Shown here: positions 24,039 to 36,251 of the stretch, piece after piece
Position numbering within the stretch: the stretch's first letter is position 1
Layout: each line of letters starts with the position of its first letter
Assembly: GCF_041260155.1 (NCBI RefSeq)
Contig: NC_091935.1
Coordinates: 4,829,501-4,893,500 of the forward strand
Source: Ptychodera flava
Lineage: Eukaryota; Hemichordata; Enteropneusta; Ptychoderidae
DNA length: 64,000 bases
Direction: 5' to 3'
Translations under genes and position numbers: made by a program
Notes under the pieces: model-generated
Told to the model about the DNA's origin: nothing
What the model saw: the letters and a program-made list of their open reading frames with translations, nothing else
Database searches by the model: none

Positions 24039-26253
24039 GATTAGACCTCTCATCAGTTGACCCGAATGTACATGTGTCTGATCAACATCAAAACGTGGAA
24101 TGAGTTTCATTTCTCTAGTTGGACGATGTATTTTTCGAACTTTATAGCAGTACTAGTTGTAAGGTAACTCTCCAAAGCAGCTTACTGGGTATGCGATCAA
24201 TGGAGTAGCTTCAGCGAAAAGGGGGACAGCATCAACTGAACAAACACCGCAGTAGGCAGCTCAATATAGATTGCTGCGATCGTGTTTGCCAGCATTATAT
24301 ACACCTTATCCATATTATTTGATGACACCGTCATCAATTACGTCCATTACAAACGTCCAGATGAAATTCCGACGACAGTGAGCACACCGTCATCAACTGT
24401 GACCGACTCCTCTCCCCTCCTCCGCCAAACACCGCGACTAATCCGTAGCAATAAATGTTTCCACTAGCTGTGATATTTGACCGTGGCGGTGACCTTTGAT
24501 TTGAACGCGTTCGCCGCTGCGATATCACAGCTAGGTTTCCACGGTATCCACCTATTCCATAAGAACCTCCGCCATGTGCACATCGTACCCACAAATACCT
24601 TGAATGGCAAGGAACACGACTAACACTTCCAGGATTACAAACGTGCTGACATTTTCTTGCCCGTTCTCGTTTCAAAATTTTAGTGTTTTTTCCATAGACC
24701 CTGCTGCATCCGTGTGTAGCGTCAATTGTTTTTCCCGAAGACAGAAAGTCCTCGCTTCAGTTTCTGAGTGTGATAAAACTGCAGAGCTTCGGTTAGGATT
24801 TCCAAATCTGCGTAAGGCTGTTCGCAAATTGTTTTTCTATTGCGTTAAATGCACCAAAAATGCGTACAACGTGACTACGTGTAAGTACCTATATATAACA
24901 GCTGTCTACGCGATATCGAAAACGGTTCAAAAGTCAATGAAAAAAGTGTTCAATAAACAACATCGGTGACAATGTTTTTTCTTTGATATTAGTTTCACAA
25001 TTTGTTCTGTTCTATTTTCTGTCGACGATTTTCATTTCTTACTAATTATTTAGACTACAACTTCCCACTATTGCCTTCGCTGCCTGACCTATCATCGCTG
25101 CTCTGAAGTCAAATTCACTTAGTCTCGGGCCTTCCATGGTTATCACCATCAGATCATTTAGATCAGGCATAGTCACTTAGACAGCTACGTTTCGATTTTG
25201 TAATCCTGTTTTGGGTACTGAACCCACGCGCTCACACGGGACAGATGAGACTGGAATCACGGCTGCAATTATGGCCATTTTGCAATATCTGGAATAAGTT
25301 TGCAGACCGCATAAAACTATTATTTTTAAGTCTGCGTAGCATTAACTTAAACTTGATATTCGACTAGGAGATCTTCAGGGTTTACAAGTATGCATTGGGC
25401 GCAGCGGAACAAAAAACATTTTTTTGCAATAACGACGAACTCTATTGAACTTGTTACATTTTTATTGGTACAGACTTGAAGGAAAACGTGATTGACAGGA
25501 TGTAGGACAAATATTGCTAAATTATGAACATTTTTATCAGCAAACAATTTATTTTTAGTCCTGGATAAACTTCACATTGGAGGGAAACTACGTGTGCTCA
25601 TGTCTTTATTACAGAGACTGCGCTTTTTAATGCGTATCGGATTATACGCAGACGTCATTTTACTTTGCGTACTTCAAAGTAATAACATGCTTGAAATACG
25701 CAGGATTTTGCGTTAACGGAAGCTCTGTAATAAAACTATTGATAATATTATTAAAATTTAACTTTTTCTCAGTATTTTTTGCAAGACATGGATATATTTG
25801 TCTAACATATTCATAAAAAAGTAACAGGTCCTCGTAACGCCAGCACGCGTACGCCTTTTCAATAAAAAAGATATCGATTTCAAGGTACATTGTCTGTGCT
25901 TTGTCTGTAAAACACGTCCGTGACTGCGTTTTTAATATTTTGTTGGGCAGCAAAATAGACGACAGTCAACGCTGCCTGTATTTTCATTGTAAATCTCTGA
26001 AAATCACAAGTTCAATTGGAAGGTGACTGCGTGTTTGTACGTACGTACGCTGTTTTGAGGTCTCCTTGCCAAGTCGCTGAACTTGACATATTTTCACAAT
26101 GTCAACCGGGTATCTATCATAAACAAACGCATCTGCAACCCGTCATCCGTTTGTAATCACACATACATAGCTTGGACCGTTGACTTGAGGCACCTCCATC
26201 CTCGGACAGACCATGAAGTAATCGTACGTTGTAAATGTAACTTTCATGTGTAA
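24039..26253. other. Centre of the 4.6-kb element, no gene recognised
   Basis: Short open frames on both strands (for example 24604-24969 plus, 25660-25953 minus) show no transposase DDE signature or zinc-finger pattern that I can see. A small inverted-end block lies at about 25606-25736 (TTATTACAGAG and CTCTGTAATAA). Confidence 0.55.
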
Positions 26254-26998
26254 AAAGGTCACGAGCGTTCATTGGCCGTACGATCAATTATGTCAGCATA
26301 TCTAATAACGTTAAATCATGGCTCCGCCCTCGGCCCCGCTTGGCGGCTACATTCAAATTTCGCAAACGGCCCTAAAAGATCCCGGATGCTGTCGATTGCG
26401 TGAAGACTGCATCATTTCATTGGCGATATATACCTTCTCGCAGCCCCAAACTTCACAAGTTTTCCGTCAAGGTGGCCAAAACTTGGTAGATTTGATGGCT
26501 GATTTATGGACTTGCCAACACCGGGAGAAATTTTGAGAATCAACATGCAGAAGTGAAGAAAACGGAGGTAATTCATGGGTATGTCAGTTTACTGTCGAGT
26601 GGAGCTGGCTACCTTCTAATTATATACACTGTGTAGTAACTCTCGCCGTAGACTGAACCTGGGCAATGGTAACTCTTGCCGCAGACTGAACCTTGGCAAT
26701 GGTGTCACTTGTATATTTTGGCATAGATTGTGAAACAGTATGAGGGTTTCCAGAGGGTTGTTCACATAAGCACATTACAATGTGTAAAATATGACTTTAT
26801 TAATCATAATCATAATTATCATAATTATCAAAACAATGGAGTTTCCAGATGGCATTTACACAAAGTAGACGACATTGTGCTTGTGTAAAAAGTTTTATAT
26901 TCTGTAACATTCATATTAATAATTTATTAATATTCATAATTATTTTTTATGATAATAATAGGAAAAAATCATCACAAATTATGCCTACTGGACCTGTG

Positions 26999-27005
26999 GA
27001 TACCG
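26999..27005. repeat. 7-bp target duplication, right
   Basis: GATACCG directly after the right end of the 4.6-kb element. Confidence 0.75.
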
Positions 27006-28108
27006 TGGACGAAAACGACAATCGCCGCGCTGTAATAAAAAATCGCCGAGCTGTGTTAAAAGGTCCGTGCTGTGTAAAAAAATGTCCGTAAGCTTATGTT
27101 ACTATACCCCAGTTCCATGGAGCGAAGCGCGACCAAGATTATGTGTTTATGTTTATTAGATGCGAAAGTTTCTGAAGTCTCTCGCGTTTTTGCCAATGCG
27201 GACGCAGTGGATGGTGACCGCCCGCGCCTAAAGCTCCAACACCGTGATCCATGTTGCAACATCCCTGTTTCCGACACCCCTATATATTCTTAAGCTTAAG
27301 GCTTCTGCAGGAGCTAGTTTTCTGGTTGTTATGTCTTATTTACAATGTAATAAATATAAAACATTTTTACATGTCACTGTAGATGCAAGACTTCAACCGG
27401 AGTTCACGCCGAAATCAATTTTTGATTCATTCCTAATGATCTATAGTTTATTATAATACTCTTTCGTAAATATGTTTGACCTTGACAAAGCGATTACATT
27501 GTCGTATTTATTTGCCAAATATAGACCACACTGCATTTGATTGTATTATTAGAATCAAAATCATCTCAACATATTCGTGCCATTATTGAAGCTTTCTCAT
27601 CCAGATGAGTCCAGATGGGAATTATGAAAAAATGAGAAAGCAATACTTTTATCTTTTATCTTATTTTACGGCCAGTTAGAGTTGCATCTGTAAGCTACAG
27701 ACTGAAAAGCCGGTACTAATAAGTATCAAGGAAATATTCGTTCAACGAAGATGTTTTATCGTAGGTATGCCACATTATATTTTTGGTTGGTCGGGAACTA
27801 TTCTCGAGCATGGTTTTTTTTTATTATAAACTCATAGGGCACGGTCGCTAACCTAAAGACTTTTTTCGTTTTTCAGAACGAACACTTTTGCTAGGGGAAA
27901 GTTACAAGGCAAAACAAAACAAAATATTTAATGAGGGTAAGTTGAAGATGAAACTGTGTGGCCGAGTGAAGACATGTTATTAAAGCTCATAATTTTTGTT
28001 ATAATCTATATTACACTCTGCAAGTTTTATTCGAGTTGTTGAATTGAGAAAAACAGGTATTCTTTGAAAGGGAACGGTATCTTTTCTATCAAACAGTATA
28101 TGTACAGT
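27006..28108. other. No gene supported
   Basis: AT-rich DNA with short frames only. 27006-27090 contains a near-repeat of AATCGCCG(C/A)GCTGT. Nothing else is recognised. Confidence 0.45.
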
Positions 28109-28235
28109 CAGGGCTCAAAATTAGCGATAGTCCCCGCGTTAACAGACTACCAACTTTTCTGTGAGGCTACTAAAATCCATGAAATGGTAGCCCAAACGGA
28201 CTACCAAAGACCGGACATAAAATTCAGTCAGTACT
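28109..28235. repeat. Interspersed repeat with GGGCTCAAAATTAGCG start
   Basis: Starts GGGCTCAAAATTAGCGATAG, then ACTACCAACTTTTCTGTGAG and GAAATGGTAGCCCAAACGGA. The phrase resembles a repeat family I associate with marine invertebrate genomes. The 72-codon frame across it is not taken as a gene. Confidence 0.45.
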
Positions 28236-30728
28236 TGGCGTGCCACGTCGGGTCCCGTCTCTTGGAACGATCTGAATTGTAGTCAAATCCAGTTGGACAC
28301 AGTGACCTGAGTAGGCCATACTGACTTTGTTATGCAAATTACAAAGACCGTGCAGTGAAACTTTTCAACGAAGTTTCAATATCTGAACTGACGCACTTGA
28401 ATGATAGGCAAAGGAAATAATGACGCGATAGTGTGCTAAACTTTATTCCCTCAATCTACTTGGTTTTGATATATTTATATGACAAAAGACTTTGTGTAAG
28501 TCTAAGAGAAAAACTGAAACACGATTTATGGAGGGACTGTGATTGACCGCATCAACACGTCAGTGAGTTTGAGTCACTCACTGTCTTGCTTTCCGTAATA
28601 TTTTCTGTCAAATTATTAAGTGACACAATTTTAAAAATGTGACTTCCCTTGCCTTGTGTACTATTTATGATTGTGTCATTAGTGTTTTCGTATTTGTGAG
28701 CAAGGTTTAGAGACCGAGAGTTTTGACTTCGACTGACAGGGAGCCATGCTTGACCGTACAGTGACCGTTTCAACTGACAAGTAAACATCAATCACTTTCA
28801 TTGGTAATTGTCAGAAAATGCCAAAACGGCTCGTGAAAAGTATGATATACAGCTACAGTGTAAGCTACAACTGTGTCAAGTTTGGAAAATTGAAGACAAG
28901 ATAAAACTTCATTTCGCACGAAAAAGCGTCCCAAACACTGACGTGTCGTTTCCTTGATGTGCAATGACGGCTGTCCGGTGACACGGCAAAGCGTTTCATA
29001 AAAAGTCGGACAGTGCTTTCACTGAAACTTCAGCAATAGGTGTTTAGCTGAAGTCAGTGGGAATGGTTATAACTAAAGCTTCTTGGCGATTGGACCGATT
29101 GATCTCTTTGGGATTAATCCTGGCGTCCCTTGAATCAACGTTGGCAGGCTACCATATGATATCAAAATCAAAATAGGAGAGTCGTTTCATTCAATGTATA
29201 GATGTATATCACTGGTGTAAGATCAATGCATTGCTGCTTGCATAGAAATTGTGTGTGGGGCAATAGTTCCTAACAGCTAATCCTTGACGAATATAGCCAT
29301 GGCTTACAAAGCGAAACGTAGGCGCATTCTTCGAAGCAGTGAGTCTTTCAAAAAGCCTTATTTATCATGCTAGACATTCCATCGATGCGCTAAAGTGGCT
29401 TGGGGACAAAATGTACCTGCTAGACTGTAACGCCTTGTCCCCTTCAGAAGATTGCTCCCAATCTAAATCAAAATCAGTGTACCGATTTCAGTATTAAGAC
29501 AAGTGGAGAATTGAGGGTATCAAATGTATGAAAGGATATATGTTCTCCGGAATTGACATTTTCGATTCAATATAAACCTGCGTGGGAGCATCCTAAAGTT
29601 TCCTCCTACAACGTCTTACATACACTAAAGAACCGCATTATTAGTCACTGGCCTGACAAAATAGTACATCTTGAAAGGGAAAGTTCCCGTGAGATTGTAG
29701 TCCTTGAGAATTGGCCCTGTTTCCTCTGTTGGAATACAAAACCCAGGAAAGTTAATTTTCTGTTGAAGTTTGATAGTCTATATCACTTCGCAAGTCGTCT
29801 TTAGAGGAATGTAAACATAAGTTACTACAGCATTATTCGTCGATAAGTTATGAATACGATCAATAAATGTCGTGTATTTAAGTAGGACGACCTGACAATC
29901 TGAAACTGGACTGATCGTTTCAAGTGAGTGATAACTACGATGAGACTTATCTTAGTCGTACAGCAAAGAAAGTACAATAATTTTAAATTATATGCGTCGA
30001 ATATTCCCTACTTGCTCAAAAATTCCTTTGTAAGATAATAAAATCGGTATTTGGGGCGTCTAAGAATATATATCAGAGACAAGGTGACTTGTACGGCCAC
30101 TATATGAAGACTGCATTGGTAGGCGCTTCAAAGATGGTCACTCTGGGAGGTACTCGAGAATTGTCTCGCATACTGGAAAAACTACGTGAGTTCGAGTTTG
30201 ACAGACCTCACAATCTTTCATGAAGGGCAAAGTTATTTTCTTACAGATAAAAATCATCCATTTCCCACCCTATATTCGTGATATTATTTTGACCCACCGC
30301 ACTGAACTTAAATTTAAACATCGTTTACATAGTCAATGTTATGGTTCTGTTTACAGAATAGATTTGAAAATTTAGATTTTTCATGAATATGCACTAAGGT
30401 CAGTGGCCATGACCCCTGACCTGAGTGTTTGATATGCCACCTAACCACTGCTTGCGTATATTCATGGGTACAATCAAGCCTAAATCAAATGTATGTGTTT
30501 GAAAGAAAATCAACTCTATTCAACTGCAAAATTGATTTCCAATGTCTGGTCAACTGAATACCTTGTTTGGCGAATAATTTGTATGGCTTCAAGCCAAATT
30601 TGCTAGAAGATTTTGGAACCCGGGGAAACACTGAGAATTCACTTATCTTTCATCACAAAATTGAAAATAAGTGACACTTTAACAAGTACACTCTAGATAT
30701 TGGTGTCTGTCTGGCCTGACTAATTGCA
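28236..30728. other. No gene supported; one possible start exon
   Basis: The only gene-like sign is ATGGCTTACAAAGCGAAACG at 29299 (MAYKAKRRRILRS), followed by a good GTGAGT donor at about 29339. I could not link it to another exon. The frame at 29553-29804 has no family motif. Confidence 0.4.
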
Positions 30729-32281
30729 GGCATCAGCGTCAACTAATCTATCCAATTTTCAACAGATATAGACTTAATAAAAATCATAGGACATACAGCA
30801 ACGAGGTGAGTAGTGTTTTTCTTGAATTGGGTCACCCTTGTTTGTTTGTTGTATTCACAGTTGCTATGAGTTTCAGGTTGTATTTTCTTTGTCCTTATTC
30901 AAGATGTATGAATGATGTTGAAAGCACCACGCCTCACTTTGACAATTGATAAAAGACCACTCCCATTATTCAAGCTTTGTGTTGATGATATCGATGAAAC
31001 ACTGAACCTCAGTTTCCTTCAGGTCAAAAGAACACAATCTTATTCAAGAGTCTTTATTGGTGTGAAAAACACCGAACCAAGGTACGTGCAGGAATGTTTG
31101 TTTGGCTTAGTGACAAGTTACCTTGGCTGGTTCATCCGAATGCCAGAACACAAACATACTAGGTGAGTACAAGGAAAAACGCCCTCTGGAGTCCATCCAA
31201 GTCCCAAACTCGACAAGTGTGATCATCACTGACACTGGCAATTTGTTGACCTTCTGTTGGTTCAAAGACAACATCATTGACATAACTTGTGTGACCATCC
31301 ATTACCTGAAAACAAAAAGGAAAAGCTGTCAAACTGTCAGAGTTTGAAGCAGTTACCCGAATGATATAAATTCACTTTTTTTGAAAATATCCTTTTGTTA
31401 GTCTTGTGAAAGCTATCAACTAATTCACAGTATGCGCTGATTTGATGTGATGAGACAATTTCACCATGCCAGTAGTAATACATATATTGATGGAGATAGG
31501 CAATCAGTTAATTTACGGGATAGGATGACAAATCAGTGAAAATAAATTGAACTGCTTGTTCTGCAATGTTGACCAGTAATATTTCATTGAAGTAAATTTC
31601 AAGATTTGAGATAAGATTTTTGTTTTAAAATAGACATTTCTGTCTTCATATGACATATTGTGCTGCACTTACTGTTTTCTTTCCAAAGGAAATATGACCC
31701 ATGTGATACCGCATGAACCTGAGTTTGAAGAAAATAATCATTATAAGAAAAAATATCACAACAGTGAAAACATGTTAAATACATTTTGTCATGAACTATG
31801 GGAGAAATAGTGAGCCTGTATATCTGCGTGTCGGCATTCGGATGAAACAGCCAAGGTAATGTGTCACTGAGCCAAACAAACATTCCTGTACGTACTTTGG
31901 TTTGGTATTTTCCACAGGAATAAAAAAATGAAAGATCTGGAATAAGATTGTGTTCTTTTGACCTGAAGGAAACTGAGGTTCAGTGTTTCATCGATATCAT
32001 CAACACAAAGCTTGAATAATGGGAGTGGTCTTTTATCAATTGTCAAAGTGAGGCGTGGTGCTTTCAACATCATTCATACATCTTGAATAAGGACAAAGCT
32101 GTCCCTACCCCTAATAAAACACAATCTGAAACTCTTAGCAACTGTAAATACAGCAAACAAACAAGGGTGACCCAATTCCAGAAAAACATTACTGATAGAC
32201 TCACTCCGTTGCTGAATGTCCTATGATTTTTATTAAGTCTATATCTGTTGAATTTGGATAGATTAGTTGACGCTGATGCCT
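30729..32281. repeat. Inverted duplication, ~430-bp arms
   Basis: The left arm 30729-31150 and right arm 31826-32281 are inverse and mostly alike, starting from GCATCAGCGTCAACTAATCT. The spacer of 675 bp holds most of a NUP37-like exon, whose last ~30 bases lie inside the left arm and are copied in the right arm. Both arms keep a frame beginning MMLKAPRLTLTIDKRPLPLF, flanked by splice-like signals (TTATTCAAG before, GTACGT after). Its family is unknown and an in-frame stop precedes its ATG. Confidence 0.85.
31122..31305 (-). pseudogene. NUP37-like WD40 exon fragment
   Basis: Minus-strand exon with acceptor TTTTGTTTTCAG and donor GTAACT. It encodes GHTSYVNDVVFEPTEGQQ, then IASVSDDHTCRVWDLDG, then (in another frame) LYSPSMFVFWHSDEPAK. 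From memory this follows vertebrate NUP37, a WD40 scaffold protein of the nuclear pore Y-complex (EGQEIASVSDDHTCR and HSPGMSVCWHPEE). The two halves are in different frames, with a one-base shift around a T run near 31180. No other NUP37 exon is visible nearby, so it looks like an isolated broken copy; a sequencing error in a live gene is the alternative. Confidence 0.7.
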
Positions 32282-32879
32282 CCACATAACTGTGAATGCA
32301 TTAAAATTACAATGCGTCTTGTCTGAAAACAAAACAAAAAAACACACAAATAATTAGCTGTTTAATTACAAAGATCATTATATGAATGCATTCAGGATGC
32401 ATTCTTCTCTTTCAAGTCTTACAAGGCTTGAAAACTTTGGGACAAAATCCTCAGTTTTGTTCATCATCTTATAAGTGAAATACAATGTATTCATCCCTGA
32501 GGAGAGATAACATTCCAATTGCATGATGTAGGATTGAAAGGAAACTTTAATCCCATCAAGAGTAAACGAATTTCGAATATTCCAAACTGTATATTTTACA
32601 AAGGAAGTAATACAGTAAATAATGTCAGATGTTTAATTATTATCATTTTCGATTCCTGCAATTGCTAATCTTTTAATATTGACTGACTTTCTCTCTCTCC
32701 TCGCTTTAGCACACAGATAAACTGAAAAGTAAACATTAGATAAAATTAATGTTAAACGTTATGTTTTCTACAGTTAACATATTCAAGAAATATGTGACCG
32801 ATGCTAGGTTCTTTGCTGAACATTAAAACAGCTTTACGAGCTTGCTGAGTTAATAGATTTAACTTCTTGTCTTATCCAG

Positions 32880-32993
32880 ATATTAACGTCCGTTATTGTC
32901 TCGATAGTATCGGCGATTGTACTCATGATGCTAGTAGTCCGGGCCAGAGAAACGCTTATTTACGACTCTATGAACTCACAGGAATTTGATAGG
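32880..32993 (+). CDS. Transmembrane exon, plus strand
   Basis: A 114-nt exon with acceptor CTTCTTGTCTTATCCAG and donor GTAAGT, phase 0 at both ends. It encodes ILTSVIVSIVSAIVLMMLVV, a clear membrane segment, followed by a charged RARETLIYDS tail. The minus-strand exon at 36144-36251 has the same size class, phase and layout. Neighbouring exons were not found, so the family is open; a multi-pass membrane protein is one option. Confidence 0.5.
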
Positions 32994-33599
32994 GTAAGTG
33001 TTGAAACCGAATTTTTTCCCTTGAAGCTAGGGAGGCTTCGTTATTTACACCAACATAAGTGACACTAATATTCACATCATAACGTACGCATTATCAGCCA
33101 ATATTAGATGAAATTTATAGTACGTTAGGAGCAAACTGATTAAAAATTCTCTATGTAAAAAATTTCGTTTGGAGAATTATCAAAATATGCAATATAAATC
33201 ACGTCACGCCAGTAGACCGATTTGCCAATTAAACGACAAATAAGCGTTAGTTTGTGGCACGATATTCTATAATTGATGAATAGTAATATGTATATTTCAT
33301 CAAAAAGAGCCATACACCGTGTTGAATTAGTCAGCTTAATTACATAAATCAGGAAATTGTTCGACTTAATTATTATTCTTTTACGATGAGTGATGTTAAC
33401 ATTTGACGTTCTCTCTCCTCACCAAGCCTGTGCCTGCCGCCAGCGGCGCTCTTCACCTTGATTATTAAATTGTGTCAGCAATCCAAAATGACGAGGTCTG
33501 GAAAGCGACACTACTAGCATGATATAAATAAACTATAGTTTTTTCGCCCAAATATAACTTCCAGAAAAAAAGCTCTGGAAATTTTAGAACTTGAAACTA
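32994..33599. other. No gene supported
   Basis: AT-rich DNA between the plus-strand transmembrane exon and the LINE fragment; nothing recognised. Confidence 0.4.
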
Positions 33600-34505
33600 A
33601 GCTCATGGTGACATGACATCCATTTTGAGCTGGTGTTGTAAATAATGACATGTGTATAAATACAGAAAAGACCAAGGTGATGTCATTGGAACCTCCCAGA
33701 AAAAATCTAGAACAGACAAATGTATAAAAGTTGTTTGTAATGACGAGCAGCTTGAATGTGTTAAGCAAGGAAACCTTTTAGGTCTGTCAATTGATGATAC
33801 TTTGACCTGGGATAAACATGTCATAATTGTTTCATTTTAACTCATTTTTGATTATTGTTCGAACATATGGGGTAATTGTTCAACCACTCTTTTTATCTCG
33901 TATAGAAAGACAGCAGAAATCTGTTGCTAGAGTGATTTTAGATCAAGACTTTAATACTCCAAGTTGTGTTTTATTTAAATCCTTAAGGTGACTGCCGATT
34001 CGTGAAAGAGTTTCATGCAATGAATCAGTTTTAATGTACAAAGTTCTGAATAACTAGAGGTATAAAGCAGATCTGCGGACGTAACACAAGCTCTGCAAAC
34101 AGAGACGATCTGTATACTCCAGGGCATAGAACCTAATTTTTCAAAAGACGTTTTATGTACAACGGGGTTAAAATATGGAATACTTTGCCTGAAGAGATCA
34201 AATCTGGCTCTTCACTTCTATCATTCAAAAGAAATTGCAAGTGCCATTTTTTTAAATAAATGGGATAATCTTACTTTTATGTAATTTTTAATCTGTTTTT
34301 AGATTTTTTTTACTTGAAGCGTTTGTACATTTTTCAGTATAAAGTTTTCTTCCTAAATTATTTTTTTTAATGTAAATATTGTAAATGTTGTTTTACTCGA
34401 CTCTGTGTGAGAAGAGCCTCAGGCTCAACAGTTTATCGAGTTTAAATAAAGTCTAATAATAATAATAATAATAATATAATAATAATAATAAATAATATTA
34501 GTATT
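33600..34505 (+). mobile_element. 3' fragment of a CR1/L2-like LINE
   Basis: Starts inside the reverse transcriptase with NNDMCINTEKTKVMSLEPP. Then come pieces such as DYCSNIWGNCST, RIERQQKSVARVILDQDFNT and LPIRERVSCNE in shifted frames, ending in a TTTCAAAAGACG...GGGGTTAAAATATGGAATA region that matches the usual YNGVKIWNSLPEEI. The 3' end is an AAT-type microsatellite at 34453-34500. Several frame changes make it dead. Only about 0.9 kb of the 3' part is left. Confidence 0.85.
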
Positions 34506-36143
34506 ATATAGAAATAATAACACGAATAATAATAGGTTCAATTTCCGTGAAAATTTCACCATACGGGTACGTACTTTGGGTCGAAAAGACCAAATATGAT
34601 ATCGATTTCACTGCCCCATGTTTCAATGATAACAATTTTAGGGTTGAAAATTTCAGTTTTTCTGATATCCAATGAAAAGTTACTTTGATTAATATGAAAA
34701 TTATCTAGCGGGGGAGTTCGGGTCAGAGAACACACAAACCAGACTTATTTTAATTTTTGAGTGGCCATGGTAACTATTCTGGGATTGAAAATGTTAGTTT
34801 TTCCTAATTCCTATTAAAGAACTATTGATTGATGTAAAAATTGATAATAAGGGTTTTTTCTGGTTAGCACACCAAAAGAAATCACACTCATTTTAATGTG
34901 AGATGTTTCCATTGCGACCATTCGGGAGTAAAAATTACCAGTTTTTCAAAGATTCCATCTAAAATCCAGGAATCAACAGAATGTTGTACGACTATTTTGA
35001 AAGCATTGGCCAATTCTTTATGTTCCGATATTTCAATGCCCTGACTGGTAAGAAATTATGTGCGCACTTTCCAATGGTGCCTGGTGTTCTGTAGTAAGAG
35101 CTTGTTTTTCCGTTGCGATGTTTTACCTGTTGGGTGAGGATACTACAAACAGCAACTGTAAACTGCCTTCTTAGGATGACGGAGATTTCAGGGGCTTGGA
35201 TAGGGATGGGAGCTTATAGTGTCGCGCTCGTAGTTATACGAGTTGCGGTATCAGTCTGGGCCGTAATGCTTTCAGTAACTGAAGCTGACACACCAAGATG
35301 TAGATTATCACACAACCTTGTACTTGTTTGCAAGATGGCGACCATGTCGTTCACCGTCCAAGGTCTGATTCCAAGTGTATATAGTCTAAGCTCTCTACAA
35401 AATTAAATACATATCTTAATCTTGCATAATTACAAAAGTTATTACGTAGTAATTTTCCCGCCAGTTTTTAATTGTTTCTTAAGATTTAATAAGATCACAC
35501 CATAGAATATCCCGTTCTCGATTGTTCTCCTTGAAATCTTAATCAATAATAAATTAAACTATCAGTCTATCTCTTATCTGCTTCTCGTACGATCTGAGTC
35601 AATGACCTTCACACGCCATGGCCACGTGAAGGACGCTTCAAGATAAATCTCTATAGGGAAGGGCGATACAATAGGAACAATAATCAACCGAAAAATGAAT
35701 ATGAATCAGATGGACCGCAAGTGGTAAACTTTTTGTCATATAACGAAAAGAAGACAACATTCCTTATTTTAACACGGCAATGTCAATTTCCCAAAAATAT
35801 GTTCATTTCAAAAATAAGGTCTTTATTCAGTGATTTAAGGCCATGGACTCAATACACTCTTATATTACATTAAGGGAAGTACATAAATTGACAGTTAAAT
35901 AGTACAAACATATACTCAACAATTGCAGAGCTGTTCAGTAGTCTGATATGTTCATTTTTCATATTTAAAGAAAATTCATCCTTTCGATATAGAATAAGAT
36001 TGTAACATTTCGTTCTGCACCGTACAATTAAAGCTATGTATACATTCAGGATGAATGAAAAGTCCTGGAAGGAAAAGGCGAGGAAGGAGCTAATGGACAT
36101 GTTGGCGACAGATATTGAAAAGGGTTGACGTCACTTTACTTAC
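34506..36143. other. No gene firmly supported
   Basis: Around 35110-35400 the minus strand encodes a Ser/Thr-rich stretch (VSASVTESITAQTDTATRIT) broken by one stop. It could be an exon of the gene with the transmembrane exon at 36.2 kb, but splice sites are unclear. Confidence 0.35.
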
Positions 36144-36251
36144 CATTTGATCTTGGTCAAAGATGAAGGCTTTGTAACAGATCATAGCTGATACAATTGC
36201 TGTAATCGTCCCGATGACAGCTACTATTGCTAAGAGAACATCAACCACGAT
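36144..36251 (-). CDS. Transmembrane exon, minus strand
   Basis: A 108-nt exon with acceptor TTGACTTGTTAG and donor GTAAGTAAAG, phase 0 at both ends. It encodes VVDVLLAIVAVIGTITAIVS then AMICYKAFIFDQDQM: one strong membrane segment and a short tail. It resembles the plus-strand exon at 32880. Other exons of this gene were not identified. Confidence 0.5.

Larger units (their letters stand above)
22411..26998. mobile_element. 4.6-kb fold-back DNA transposon with 745-bp inverted ends
   Basis: The left end CACAGGTCCAGTAGGCAT and right end ATGCCTACTGGACCTGTG are inverse. The inverted arms cover 22411-24038 and 26254-26998; after taking out a nested insertion both are about 745 bp and highly alike. 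GATACCG flanks both ends. The 2.2-kb centre (24039-26253) has only short frames with no transposase motif, so the copy is probably non-autonomous. A 33-bp direct doublet (CCATTGCCCAGGTTCAGTCT...) lies in both arms. Long inverted ends with a 7-bp duplication do not match a family I can name with confidence; Mutator-like elements usually make 8-10 bp. Confidence 0.85.
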
